Source: Trifolium pratense (taxonomy: Eukaryota; Streptophyta; Magnoliopsida; Fabales; Fabaceae). Taken from it: a DNA stretch of 64,000 nucleotides. Below the pieces are notes generated by a model that was given only the letters and a program-made list of their open reading frames with translations, was not told the origin of the DNA and did not search any database. Both the position numbers and the translations under genes were made by a program. Below are positions 32,674 to 45,021 of this stretch, in pieces. Within the stretch, counting starts at the first letter, position 1, and each line of letters begins with the position of its first letter. Location: positions 36,766,001 to 36,830,000 of the forward strand of contig NC_060060.1 of NCBI RefSeq assembly GCF_020283565.1, read 5' to 3'.

Positions 32674-33867
32674 ATGGAATTCCGAATGGCAAAATGGGAA
32701 GTTTATCTAAGAGTCATAGCAATATTGTTCTTAGTATCAACAGCTTGTTTAGTTGCTTTTGATACTCAAACAAAAGTTGTCTTTTTAATGATTTCAAAGA
32801 AAGCTACTTACAAGGACTTGGATGCTCTCAAGTAAAATTATCTTTCCTTATTTGTTTTGTTCTCTCATTTTTATGTAGCATGATTTAGAACTATATATAT
32901 ATATGAATTATTGTATGGTTTTTTAGGATCTTGGTGTATGTTACATCTACAGCTGCTGGCTATAACATGCTTCAATTATGCAAACACACTTTCTCAGCTC
33001 TTCCTACAATATCAAACTTCAAAACCTCTTATTATATGTACATTGCTTGGATTACTTTCTTACTAGATCAGGTGATTAAATTACTCTTTTCCTATTTTGC
33101 TATTTTTATATTTTAATTATATGTTGACTAATAAAAAAAATAAATTGAAGGGTTGTTCCTTTACAATTAGAATTAAGATCTATAATTTATTCATTGAAAA
33201 GTATGAAATCATAAGCATAACTATTAACTAGTACTACTAGTCTTAGTCAAAACTAGTACTACTAGTCTATTAGATCAGAAATAATAATAATAAAATGAAA
33301 ATGTATTTAATTCAAAAAAAATTCTTGATTGATTCAAGTTCTTCCGATTGATCGTTCTAGGTTAAGCTCATCAACCATTTGAGTTCAATTTTTTTTTTCA
33401 TGACTAAATTGAGTCTAATTACTTGATTTGAAGAATTTAATTTTGATGCACCGTCAGCATGTAAATTTTCGAATTGTCAATAAATCACAGCCAATCATAT
33501 ATACAATTTTAGAAGTAGTTATCGTTAAAGTCAAATATTTATAATGATATGACATTTCGAATTAAATCATTGTGTGAAACAATCATTTGACAAATGTTGG
33601 TTGTTTTAACAACAGATTGTAGTGTACTTGACATTCGCCACAAACACTGCAGCATTTCAAGCTGCTATTTTCGCACTTAATGGATCAGAAGCTTTCCAGT
33701 GGATGAAAATATGCAACAAATTCACCAGATTTTGTGAGCAAATTGCAGGGGCATTGTTATGCGGCTATATAGCACCTATTATAATGACTATGATTTCAGC
33801 TATCTCAGCCTACAAAGTTTTCAGAATGTACTCTTCAAAGAGGTTCATGCATTTCAAAGGCAAATGA
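32674..33867 (+). CDS. CASP-like protein, family 2 (four-helix membrane protein)
   Basis: Plasma-membrane protein of the CASP/CASPL (UPF0497/DUF588) family, related to Casparian strip scaffolds. Three exons: 32674-32831, 32927-33071 and 33616-33867, for 184 residues, with GT-AG introns in phases 2 and 0. Four hydrophobic segments are visible: [31 protein letters not shown], the segment around [20 protein letters not shown], and [33 protein letters not shown]-type sequence after helix 1 and [19 protein letters not shown] before helix 4 are typical of family 2; I cannot fix the subtype. ATG 32674 gives [10 protein letters not shown], and the Met at 32686 is an alternative start. No adjacent gene gives a context clue. 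Confidence 0.85.
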
Positions 33868-35948
33868 TCAATGTATAGTTGAAATTGGTAATTTTATATG
33901 TGTAAAATTTGCCACAGGAATTTAAAAAAATATGCAAAAGATGAGGCATACTGAGTGAAGAAAAGATCCTGCTAGAGTGAAACATAGTAGCTTGAATTTG
34001 TTGTCGGTTCCTAAATATTGTTTGAATTTCTCTAGTTTCATAATATATTTTCCCATATGCCTAAAGTTTTGTACAAAAGCAATATTTGCACACTCAATTT
34101 AATTAATGCAATGCAATATTTATCTTTTATTTTATTTTTTTATTAAAATCTTTCATATTTTTTTATTACTATCTACTACCTCCCTCCCTAAATATATCAT
34201 TTTTTTTAAATAATTTTTTTTAAAATAATGTGTCTACTAAAAGACGTGACGCTTATTGATGTAAAATTTTGAATGCTAACAAAAATAAATTTTAGTAAAT
34301 ATTATGTTTATATCATATTACAATTTTACAATAGATAACTTTGAGTATAATTGAAGTAATTTGAGTGGATGCATCTATGAATGATATGATATTGACATAT
34401 ATAATTTTGTTGAAGGAAAACACAGTTCAACGAAGGCTGAAAAAAGTCAATATGAAAATGAAAATTTATGATTTATACAATTTTCAAACAAATCAACTAA
34501 ATCGTTAAATCATGCATAGCCCATCTCCATCATCCAATGTGTCTAGCACAATTTCATCATTTGGTGTGTTTAGCTAAACTTGACCGTTAAGGTCGTGTCT
34601 ACCCGTACTCTTGCTCGCCTCATCATCCAACATGTTTAGTTATACTCGACAATTCAAGTCATGTTGAGTTTTGCCTTGATCAACTACAACAAGATCGCCT
34701 TCAATTCAACTATACAAATCATTAGGACCCCAGGTTATTGTATAAGTGAAATTTGTTGTCCTTCGAGGGAGTGTGCTTCATAGCTTATCGCGTGTCCAGT
34801 ACAAACATAGTGATATGTGTAAAGCATGCTCTACCTCCACCCGTCATGTGTGAACGAATGACATGAGCTACACTAGATGGAACATCTACTAGCACTACAG
34901 TATACTTGTACGAAGGAGTTGTGTATAGAGGTGTAACCTATTGGACTTGACCATCATATGGATCCTAGATGTTCATTCTCTAAGAGTTGTGCATGGATCT
35001 CAGAGGTTTAACTTATTCAGACACATTTATTCAAATTCGAACTCGAGATCTCATATTGTGTGCTAGAGTGGTGTTCATGATCATTTTATCTAAGATAAAA
35101 AAAAAAGTTTGCATATTAAAGAAAACTCAAACTCATCAAAAACGGGTACTCAAATCAAAATCAAAATATAATGTAGTAATAAATCTCCTAATTAAAAAGT
35201 GAATGACCAACAATGAAATATTCCAAATGGCACGGATTTTGGACTCCTTAAACTGTTGGTAGGATGTTAAACAGAAATGAAAACTTCGTAATTTTAAACA
35301 CTTGTGGATTATTTTATTTTTGGAATGAGCTTGCAAAAAAATTGTACTAAGTACTATTTGAACATTCAATTTAATTAATGAAATATTTTTCTTGTTAAAT
35401 AAAAACAACTACATATATAAAAATTATAGAAATAAATTTGTTTTGAATTTTAATTTTTTTTTTTAAATCTGAGATTATTTAATTTTTTAGAGAACGTTTC
35501 TTTTTTTGAAAAATGTGAGGGGTATTTTTTTTTTTGAATCCGTGTGAAAGAGTAAAATTGGAATTTAGGAAACTTTTTAGAGCTAATTCAGCACCCAAGT
35601 TCCTTCTTAGCTTGCGCTAATGGGCCCTTATTTTCTTTCGGCCTAAGTGATATATACTTTCTGCACTCTTGTTTTTCTTACTACACCTAATTATTTTCCT
35701 TTTCATTTCTCTTTTTAGAAAGTATACAGAGTTTGGTGCAAGTGCAACAATCATATTCTCTAAATTCAATCTATATTTATTTTTATAATAAAAAAAATAC
35801 TCTTAAAAATATACTATTAATTATAAACATGTCATTTATGCAATTTTACAAAAATACTACAGTATTTTAAAAAAAAAGTGATAATTTTCTCTATTTTTCG
35901 CCCTCTACTTTTCCCCCAAAGCCCCCCTCCAAACATTCCCATTACAAT
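33868..35948. other. Intergenic, downstream of CASP-like gene
   Basis: Probable 3' UTR for the first 200-300 bases. A degenerate half of a Stowaway-like end (CTACCTCCCTCCCTAAATA, about 34177) is present. No genes recognised. Confidence 0.4.
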
Positions 35949-36419
35949 CAGGGACGGATATAGAGGGGGGCAGGCAGTGGCCAAGGCCCCCCCTCCCTCT
36001 CACGTATCATTTATATGTATACATTCCGCCACTCCAATTATATATGTATGGAAAATAATGATATTGTGAATATACATATAAACTCTATATTAGCATAGAT
36101 TATATACATTAATTAAGTAAAAGATAGTTTTATTTTGGTTTGAACTCTAAATTTTGCGATTATGTGTGAATTTCGGTAGTGTTTATTATTTTGTCTACTG
36201 TCTAAAAGGATATGATTATTTGTATTTGATTGACAAAAAAAAATTACACCAACATCCAATGAAAAAAAAAAATTTGTTTAAAGTGGGGTGTAGTAGAGTG
36301 ATTTGGCAAAATAAATGGTTGTTATTGTATGTCGGTTCATATCCTATTTTCTCTTAATTTTATTATATATTACTACTATTTTTGGCCCCCGGTACGATAA
36401 CTTTCTGGATCCGTCCCTG
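35949..36419. mobile_element. hAT-type non-autonomous element, TSD ATTACAAT
   Basis: A 471 bp element with inverted ends CAGGGACGGAT (35949) and ATCCGTCCCTG (36409-36419). It is flanked by exact 8 bp duplications ATTACAAT at 35941-35948 and 36420-36427. Short TIRs beginning CAGGG with an 8 bp TSD are characteristic of the hAT superfamily. There is no transposase. Confidence 0.9.
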
Positions 36420-37244
36420 ATTACAATAAAAGAAGATTATTATTTTTTTGACAAATAAAAGAAGATTATTAAAAAATTAAAAATTCTTTACATTTCTCAC
36501 AAAAAATAAAATAAATTGAAGAATTATATTTTTCTATGCAACTCGAATAAAGAACAAAAGGAGAATTATGATTGATAGAAATGATATTACACACTTTTCA
36601 CACAACTCAATACAACAAAAAATTAAACGATAAAAAACATATATTTAGTGTGATCACTTCTCTACTTAATCACCGATTTCAATTTCTCATGCCTACTCAT
36701 ACAATTGGTACACAAGCAACCACTTAATAAATACAACCATATTCAAAAACATAAAATAAAATAAGTGGGTATAAATATTCAAATAATCAACTCTCATCAT
36801 TTGAGATAACTTTTTAAGAGTGAGATTCAAGCTTATTTAGTTTGATAACAAATCCAAGTTAATTAAATATGACAATTCGAGAATTAGACCTAGTACTCAC
36901 TTTAAGCATGAAGGTGGATATTGAAGATGTATGGAGGTCTACTTTGTCAGTGACATTTCCGGGTTGTTAAATATGCGTATTTAAACATCTTTATCTTTTA
37001 AGCAAGAGTAAGATCCAAGTACATTTAACATTAACATTTTTTTAATGTCAAATATATATTACATATAAATAAAATTAAAATAATTTATTGGATACAACAA
37101 CGGAATACCAGAAGTACTCGAATGAATTACAATTAACATCAACTACTTTGGTTGATGCGGACGTAGAAGCAACCTATTACCTCACTCACCGAAAGATCTC
37201 ATCAACTAAATATGCTTTTGGAATTACCTTTACTTTATTTTAAT

Positions 37245-37355
37245 GCTTCCTCCGTCCCAAAACAATGGTCCTTACGCATACCAATGCATAATTTGAATCA
37301 TTAATATCTTTAGTTTTCTTTCATGAAAAATTATAAAAATTTAATACCGTGAAAT
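37245..37355. mobile_element. Truncated Stowaway-like MITE
   Basis: GCTTCCTCCGTCCCAAAACA followed by ACGCATACCAATGCATAA and TAATATCTTTAGTT matches the left half of the Stowaway element at 23075. The right half and TIR are missing. Confidence 0.6.
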
Positions 37356-38479
37356 GATAGGTGGTGTGGCGGCCAAGGGGTGCCAGACACAAAGTGCTAG
37401 AGAGGATCCAATTCCATATGACATGTGATGCTTTTGCAATTTTTTTTGTTTGAAAAAATAAATAAAATGGATGTTACATTTAAATACTTGTCTAAAATAT
37501 TGCTAGTGGTTGCAAATTTGTCAAAAAGAAAGTTGTAAGAGTAAGTGATAATCCGTAATTAAAATCATGATCTCTTTATATTGCAAAGTGACAATACGAA
37601 GCACATGTGCAATTAAATCAAAGAAGTATCCATTGAATGATAAAGCATGACTATGATGGAAAAGGAAATCAAGTCTTGTAGTTGGAAACGGAATTAAGGA
37701 AAAGGAAAACACAAATTCAATTCTGACAAAGAGAGGAACATAATCTGGATTATATATATCTCCACATCAATGATAAAAATTCATCCAAACTAATAAGTAC
37801 ATAAACAAACTAATCAAAGTGGAATCACTTTGACATGCATATGGCTTTATAACTTTGTTGCATACAGCATTTCTTTACTCCATTACCACACTAGCTATAG
37901 TAAAAAGATAAAGGGATGTGATTTATATGACTTCAGTTTGACTGGCAAAAACATTAAAGAGGCTTAATGCAAAAAAAATTATTTAGAGCTTTTTTAAAAA
38001 AATTGAAACAACTTTTTATTTGTTTATTATCGTAAATTTTAAGTTCTTAGGATTAAATTTTAAAAAAATAAATTGAAAGTCCTATACTTAATTCTTTGTC
38101 TTTTAAAAAAAAAAATTATTAGGATTAGATTTTCATTTTAAGATTAAAAATGATCTTTTTAAAAAAATTATAAAAACATTATTAAAATGATAAAAAGTGT
38201 TTTTTTTTTTTTGAAGAAAAAAATATAAAGAAAAAATCTCAAACAAAAGTTCCCTTAATTTCCATAATAAATACACGACAGCTTGTAAATTGAACATAAA
38301 ATTTAAATTTCATAAGACAAATTATGTGATTGAATTTAAGTAGTTAATGAACTTCAATTATAGACAAATACATTTCATATTGAATAATCGTCCGCTGACA
38401 TGAAAATAATCACGTGGGCAATTTATACCGAATTCAACTAAATGTACTAACTTATTGTAATCTTAGTGTTTGTATCTCA

Positions 38480-39640
38480 TTCGCGGAGCAATCCACGAAA
38501 ACTTCCCATTGGTCAACGGTCACGATATCCATGCATATTGTAACGGCCGACCACCGGAATGATGAGCATTAACCGGAGGTACCTGCAAAGTACACAACCC
38601 CCTCCCATTCATTGGAACGGAAGAAGAGCAACGCCGGACACGGTCACATTCTGGTCAGATAAGATCACTTCGTAAAGTAAGAAACCAACCTAAAATAAAT
38701 GTAAGAGATCAAACATACAAATTAGTCTAGATTAAATATATATAAGGTTGATTAGAAATTATAATGACTTACAATCACCATCTTACAAGTAATTTTATAG
38801 TGATGATTGATAAGTTATGTTTAATATAAGAATATAATATTATGATAATTTTTGTGAACAGAGTGATGAGTAGTTCACACAAAATATGGAAGATTAATAA
38901 TTCAACGTTCTAATTTAATAGATAAATACACGATCAATTATTAGATTATTCAAATATCAACATCTTCATATATGAACATATTGAAAGAGTAATTTGCCGT
39001 AGGAAGTGATTTAAAAAGGCTAAAGTCCACAACGCACTTGGAGACGTAGCTTAACTGGAACAAGAAACACACCAACTTTGTTGCTTAATTTTAGCTAAAC
39101 AGGCAAAAAAAGACAAGTCTATCGTTAGCTCGGTTTCTACCTTAAACAATGAAATAAAGATAACTAGATAAGTGGGCTTGATTAAGTGAGGACCAAGTCT
39201 AGGACGCAAAGGTTGTCTAGTAAAAATGGCAAGGCGTTCTAATAGTTTGTCATTTCCTCTATGTACCTAAAAATATAGTAAAAGTTTAGTTTAATAGTGA
39301 CTGTACTTGGATCAGAGATGACTTCGTCGGTGGTGTTCCGTTTCCGTTCCGGTGAATGGAAGAGAGGTTGTGTACTTGCAGGTGCTCCGACGCTCAAGTC
39401 AGTGTGAGTGTGAAGCAAGGTTTTCAGAAAGAAATAGAATACATGACTTCATTGTACGAATGGAGTATATATAGTCCCCAGTGTTGTGTCAAGGCCATTG
39501 ATAGTCATTAATGCCATCAATGGCTACCAGAAAACTACCGATGGTCGGCCGTTACAATATTGTTGGATATAATGTGACTATTGACCTGAGTTGGTCTTCA
39601 TGGACTGCCTCGTGATTGGGCCGTGCTCAACAGGTCAGGG
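38480..39640. repeat. Large inverted repeat, about 1.2 kb
   Basis: The left arm (about 38483-38625) pairs with the right arm (about 39345-39640). Shared anchors are ATATTGTAACGGCCGACCA (38535) against TGGTCGGCCGTTACAATATT (39543), and CCATTCATTGGAACGG (38605) against CCGTTCCGGTGAATGG (39351). The right arm carries an extra 170 bp or so between the anchors. Arms are GC-richer than the surroundings. It is probably a non-autonomous TIR element or two facing fragments of one transposon; the class is unknown. Confidence 0.6.
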
Positions 39641-42556
39641 AATGGATCTCCTTAGCGTTTGGACTTTAGATCCAGTCCAAAACAAAACAAGTAGTAAAAA
39701 TAAATTTAGATGTGAGAGTTTTTTATTTTTGTTTTCTTGAAACTCATTATTCAGTCAAGACGACTAATTTGAAGAGTCCAATTTCATCGTCGACTTGCGG
39801 AGGGTTCATGTAAGAGTTTTTAACTTCGAGTCTTGCTAATATTTTAGAGAAAAATAAATATTAATATTTTTATAAATATTATTTTAACGTTAAAGTTTTT
39901 ACGGTCTTACCCAAAAACATCATCTCATTACTCTAAAATTTTATTATAAAATAAAAAAGGACACATAGTCAAGTAGTAGTACTCCTATATATCTATTTTG
40001 ACCACAAAATAGAATATAGATAATAATGATGGATTATTATGTGCTACTTAGGGGCATGAACTGATGGATTACAACCTTAAAGAGACATCTAACATGGCCC
40101 CTCCTCTCAACTCTTGAAATTATGGCCGACCAAATATCGAACCACATTCTGATTTTCAAAGTACTTACTTGACAACAATCCCTTTCGATCGTGTATTCAG
40201 GACTCTAGCTTAGAATCCTCTCATCAAATATAGTAGGATTTTTTTTTAAGTTCTGAGTATTCAGTTAAACCTCTCATCAAATAGATTAGAATCATCACTA
40301 TTGTCCAATTTATTAATTATTCCTTCTAAAGTTCTAACATTTTACAATTTAATGGTTAAATTTTTTATTTTAGTCTCCATATAACAATTAAATTGACCTA
40401 ACCGTAAACTTCTTTTATTTAGAAGCTAGGACATGAGGTTGATCCTTACTTCTGCATTTTGGCGTTCATGAGAGAGTTTTAAGTACTTTTTTTTTTCTTT
40501 TTTTTTTTCAAAATAATTATATGAAAATGGGGAAAAAAAAGTTCTATAAAATATTTATATATAATTTAGTCTTTATAATTTTTTTTTATCAATATGTAAT
40601 CCTCACATTTATTAAAATGTACATTTTTAGTCTCTCATTTTATAAAATGAGGACTAACTAAAAATGAACAAAAGTTTTATAAGAACTGAACCAAAAGATT
40701 TATAATTTTATACAGATAAACAATACATTTAATCCTAAATTTATATATCAACAAGATTTGGGTATGTAATGTTAGAAGGCTAATCTACAGGTATGAATTA
40801 GAACAAATATTTAATTTTCCTATGAATTTGAATTGTCACTCAACAAGATGACTCAGATTTATATTAGGAAATAGTCACATTATCACTTCTCACATATATA
40901 AACTTGAAAGCTTTTTATTGTATAGTCAAATTTATAAAATGGTCTCCATGAACTTATTTCAATTAGATATTGTATCTAATATGCAGGAATTGAAATTCGA
41001 ACCATGATATATCCAACAATTTTTTTATTCAAAGTCAACATGAGACTATTCACTCACACTTGAACTCGACAAAAGCTCGTTGAAGAATCCATTTTATCCC
41101 AACTAAAATACATATGCATGCATGTGCATATGCAAACACACACACACAAGAAGCTGAGTAATTTGTTATACCTAATTTCCATTTGTGAAGATGTTTTTGA
41201 GCCAGTAGGTTGGGAACAAAAGTTAAGTGAAAAGATACATTTTGGTATATCAAGATTACAAGAAAGAAATGCATGTCAGGAACTATAAAAAGGTTTTTTG
41301 AAGGAGACATAATTTCTGTGTCAATACTCAATAATTATATGCAAGTACTGCACAAAGCCATCTTTAATTTCCACCAACAATACCCATGTGATGATAAACT
41401 CCCATAAAGCTTAGTGCACAGACCCAAGGAAGGTCTGTATGTGTATATTAAATGGTACAATTTCTGCATAAAATCACTATGAAAATGAACCAATTCAATC
41501 CTATGATGCATTAATTAGTGCAGTACATGATGATTCCATTTTAATGCCATTTTGGTTTCAAAGTTTTAAATTGCATGTCTACTGTACAGTCTATAGTCAC
41601 AATTTCTTTATTCTATGTGAGAATTCTTACTCAATTTGGAAACAAATTTCATGTTGTAAGTTGTAATTGCGTCAACGCAGTTACAGCTTAGAATGTGAAA
41701 TGAATGGCTTAGATTGATTATAGCTAAAACTGTGGTTTTTTTTTAACTATAGCAGATCTATATCCCTCAAACTTATTATTTAGATCTCCCCCGTAAATAC
41801 AAGCCAAATCGTAAATACAGGGAATCCGTAAAAAATTATAAGTTAAAATGTTATGATTGACGATTATACCAAGAAAAATGTTATGTGAATATAAAGTAAC
41901 AAACAAAAATATTACAACATGCACTATTTGACTTTTTAAATAATGTTTTGAGCTGCTTCAATGTGCGTGCATAGAGTGGATGAACTACGGTGTCGTATTT
42001 TTGTCCGCAAAATGTGATGTTCCAATAACATCCCTCTTATACCAATGTTGGATGGATGGCTAGATAAGTTTAAAACACTAATCATCACATTTGACTAAGA
42101 GCACTTAAACAAAGTGGTTTGAACACAAACATGCATGTTCACCCAAAAAATCTTAATTCATGAGTTTTCTCAGTTATACATTGTGTTAAGAAACAACCTT
42201 GCATGGGATTTTGTTAGTAATAGTACAGCTACAGCCTAAGGAACACGCATAGCATTTTGTTAGATATTTTATCAAAATCTAATTTTCTTAAAATCATCTC
42301 AGATTTCAACAACATATATAGATATTCTGCCATCCTTAGAGTACTACAAAAACATACAAAGAAAACCATAAAGATAAAAACAGTCTTTAACATACATAAT
42401 TTACCTTACATATAACCTGAAACCCAGTTTCCCTTACATAATTTACCTTCTTTAAGAGAAAGTGGCACAGTAATTGCTGACATATCTTCTAAAAAGTGAC
42501 ACTTCAAATAATTGTTGCAGCCTTACATAAAGCACCTTCAAATCATATATATAATC
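39641..42556. other. Intergenic, gene-poor
   Basis: AT-rich DNA with homopolymer runs. No coding, RNA or repeat signal was recognised apart from a short (AC)n run near 41140. Confidence 0.4.
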
Positions 42557-42698
42557 TACTAGAAAAAAGTTGAAACTGCGCCGACGGAAATTGAGACAGA
42601 AAAATATAAAATTTGTCTCTTAGTGTTAGAAATACACGACCAATTATATTTTTCTGTCTCTAATATTCCGTCTTTAATTATTTCAACTTTCGCTAGTA
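42557..42698. mobile_element. Small MITE-like inverted repeat
   Basis: TACTAGAAAAAAGTTGAAA at the left pairs with TTTCAACTTTCGCTAGTA at the right, and GACGGAAATTGAGACAGAAA pairs with TTTCTGTCTCTAATATTCCGTC. It is 142 bp and lies just 3' of the zinc-finger gene, possibly in its 3' flank. Confidence 0.6.
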
Positions 42699-42781
42699 AT
42701 AACTTGGGTACTGCTTCAATTATATTCACGAATATATGTGACTCATAGAAGCAAATTAAGGGTATAGTGCTTAATTGAATT

Positions 42782-43282
42782 TCAAAGTCTTAAGGACAAA
42801 TCAAGTTGGCTAATATCCTCTTGAACATGTTCAGAAGTAGTAGTATTATAACCCCTTGACCAAGAAGCCACATGACCTTCCTTAGAATTACCATAACTAA
42901 ACTTATCTTTTCTTCCACCACCACCATATCTCATCACATGATTGTTATGATCAAAATGAGAATTGAAGTTTGATGAAGGGTGTTCTGGTAATTCAACATA
43001 ATTAGAAGATTGCATGGCTGAACTTATCTCCCAACTTTTCTTTGCAAGTGTCCTTTCAAGCTTATGAGCATTTTGGTGTCCTCCTAAAGCTTGAGAGCTG
43101 TAAAACTTTCTTTGACAATAGTTGCATGAAAATACCCTTTGCTCTATTATAGGTGAAGATGATGATGATGAAGAAGAAGATGGTTCAAGGACAAGTTCTA
43201 GATTCAGATTATGATTCATATTCTCATTATTATGTCCTGGTTGGTTTAAGTGAAGAGAAGTATTAAGATGAAAATTATTCAT
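42782..43282 (-). CDS. C2H2 zinc-finger repressor, single QALGGH finger with EAR-like motifs
   Basis: Intronless minus-strand gene, 166 residues, ATG at 43282. One plant-type C2H2 finger, [21 protein letters not shown] (about 53-73), carries the QALGGH DNA-recognition helix. LNLELVLEP (about 26-34) and the C-terminal LDLSLRL are EAR-type LxLxL motifs, which recruit TOPLESS-type corepressors in known family members. A polyserine run (about 35-43) precedes the finger, and a GGGG stretch and basic patch follow it. The layout fits the small single-finger ZFP subfamily (AtZFP1/4/7-like), nuclear transcriptional repressors. The 5' leader holds a long GA microsatellite. Confidence 0.88.
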   Translation of the reverse strand: MNNFHLNTSLHLNQPGHNNENMNHNLNLELVLEPSSSSSSSSSPIIEQRVFSCNYCQRKFYSSQALGGHQNAHKLERTLAKKSWEISSAMQSSNYVELPEHPSSNFNSHFDHNNHVMRYGGGGRKDKFSYGNSKEGHVASWSRGYNTTTSEHVQEDISQLDLSLRL

Positions 43283-43300
43283 AATTAACTATATATGAGT

Positions 43301-43308
43301 GAGAGAGA

Positions 43309-43345
<37 letters not shown>
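43301..43345. repeat. (GA)n microsatellite in zinc-finger gene leader
   Basis: An almost pure GA run of about 45 bp with one CA interruption, starting about 20 bp upstream of the start codon, so probably in the 5' UTR. GAGA tracts in plant leaders can bind BBR/BPC proteins; that role is only inferred here. Confidence 0.9.
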
Positions 43346-44209
43346 TATAGTGATGTGGTTTGAAAGTTGAAACTGAAAGTGTAGTATATATGGAGGAGTA
43401 GTAAGTGAAGGGTGATTATGCAAATACAAGAGACTTAAGTTAACTGAAAGGTTCAATGTTCCTTGCAGAGACAGAAATAGTAGAAAAAGAAAAGAGAGAC
43501 ATATATCTGCAAGATCAGTGGAGATCCTAAGAGGTTGTCGCCTTCATTAATGGCACAGTTTGGATCCTTTGTCGGTCGATGATGCAAACAAATTAGTAAT
43601 TTGATTATAAAATGAAATGCTGTGTGATCATGCTTAATTATTTGCAATTGTTTTGTCTTTGAAAATGAGTGAATATGTTTGATATACTCCCTCCTATCCT
43701 AATTAAAAACGTTTATTTTTTAGATTTATAGAATGTTAGATGTATTTGTTCCATATTATAGATTTGATACATTAAATATTATATGAATTTAAAATATAAA
43801 TTTATTCTTATAATAAGGATTGGATGAAACATTGATTACTAGTACTGTATTGTTTGGATTTGAATCCTTTGTTGATCATCTTCTGTTGGTTGTTTAGTAC
43901 CAATTATAATCGTAGGATCTTTGTTGTTATTTCTCATACATCTTTATTTTTCTTTACAATCTTAGGCGCCATTAGATTAAGGAAGAAGAGATGACAGAAT
44001 ACGTTAGGGCAAGAGAGGATCAAACTGCATATTGTTCAAACATATATATACTACTCCTTTATGACATTATTATAAGCAAAAATTCAATTTTTAGATTCAT
44101 TGAACAACTGATATATTTAGATTATAATATAAATATAAACTAAAATAATATAGACTAGATATATATCAATTATTCAATACATTTAAATATTTTCTTATAA
44201 TAATGAGGA
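43346..44209. other. Upstream region of zinc-finger gene
   Basis: A TATA-like GTATATATGG near 43384-43393 could serve the zinc-finger gene. A degenerate Stowaway-like end, TACTCCCTCCTATCCTAATT, is at about 43685. No other gene was found. Confidence 0.35.
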
Positions 44210-44325
44210 AGTAAAGGGACATCGCACTATATGTGCAGGAGCCGAAGTTCGAATCCCGAACACTCCACTTATTCAGCTTTAAGGTGAAATTTCTAACCAC
44301 TAGATTACTTGATAAAAATAAGGGA
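44210..44325 (+). mobile_element. SINE family 1 copy
   Basis: GGGACATCGCACTATATGTG, then AGTTCGAATCCCGAACACTC (tRNA-like B box), CACTTATTCAGCTTTAAGGT and CTAACCACTAGATTACTTGA with an A-rich end. The A box part is missing at the 5' end. The 3' part matches the deleted copy at 4382-4458. Confidence 0.6.
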
Positions 44326-44954
44326 GTGTTGTCTCTGAGTTGTGACCCTTATCAACTACAAGGAGAGTTTGAACTTAAACCGTGCAGTGTTACATCAGAT
44401 TTCCTATTTTGGAATTGCAAAATGGACAAGATAAACCACCTTGACTACACTAAATAATGTACATGATTGAACACCATTTTTATTTTATTTACAATTTTTT
44501 CTTAAATCAAATTAGTGTACTAACTACACCTATGTTTCAATACAAGATTGGACAATAATCCCGTGTCAACGAGATCGGTGGCTTAGATTAATTTAATATA
44601 CTCTTTCACTTTTTTTTTTAAAGTGTACTAACCACACTTATTTGTCATTTTCATAATTTAAAGATTTATCAAGAACTTAAAATCATATTTGCCTATTTAT
44701 TGTATATGGATAAATATGTGAAATAAGTAACTAATAATTGACGTTTTTTTAGTCAAAATGACAAAGTACCACTTGAAACTTGAAAGTTCATACACGCATA
44801 AAAGAGAAATTTTAGAAAACCAAAAAAAAAAAGAGAGAAATTTTGAATGACAAAATTATTCAGCCTAACAATCTTAGCAATATTGTCGATATGAATTAGT
44901 TAAAGTTTTTTTTTTAACAATAAATAGTTAAGATTATTATAAAAAAAATTATAG

Positions 44955-44958
<4 letters not shown>

Positions 44959-45018
<60 letters not shown>
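44959..45018. repeat. (TA)n microsatellite
   Basis: Thirty uninterrupted TA dinucleotides. Confidence 0.97.

Positions 45019-45021
<3 letters not shown>

Noticed and set aside
35878..36069. Proline-rich 63-residue ORF
   Set aside because: It crosses the left boundary of the hAT element, so it is not an ancestral gene.
41050..41331. 93-residue minus-strand ORF with a hydrophobic cysteine-containing tail
   Set aside because: No family resemblance, no promoter signal, and it spans an AC-repeat; likely chance.
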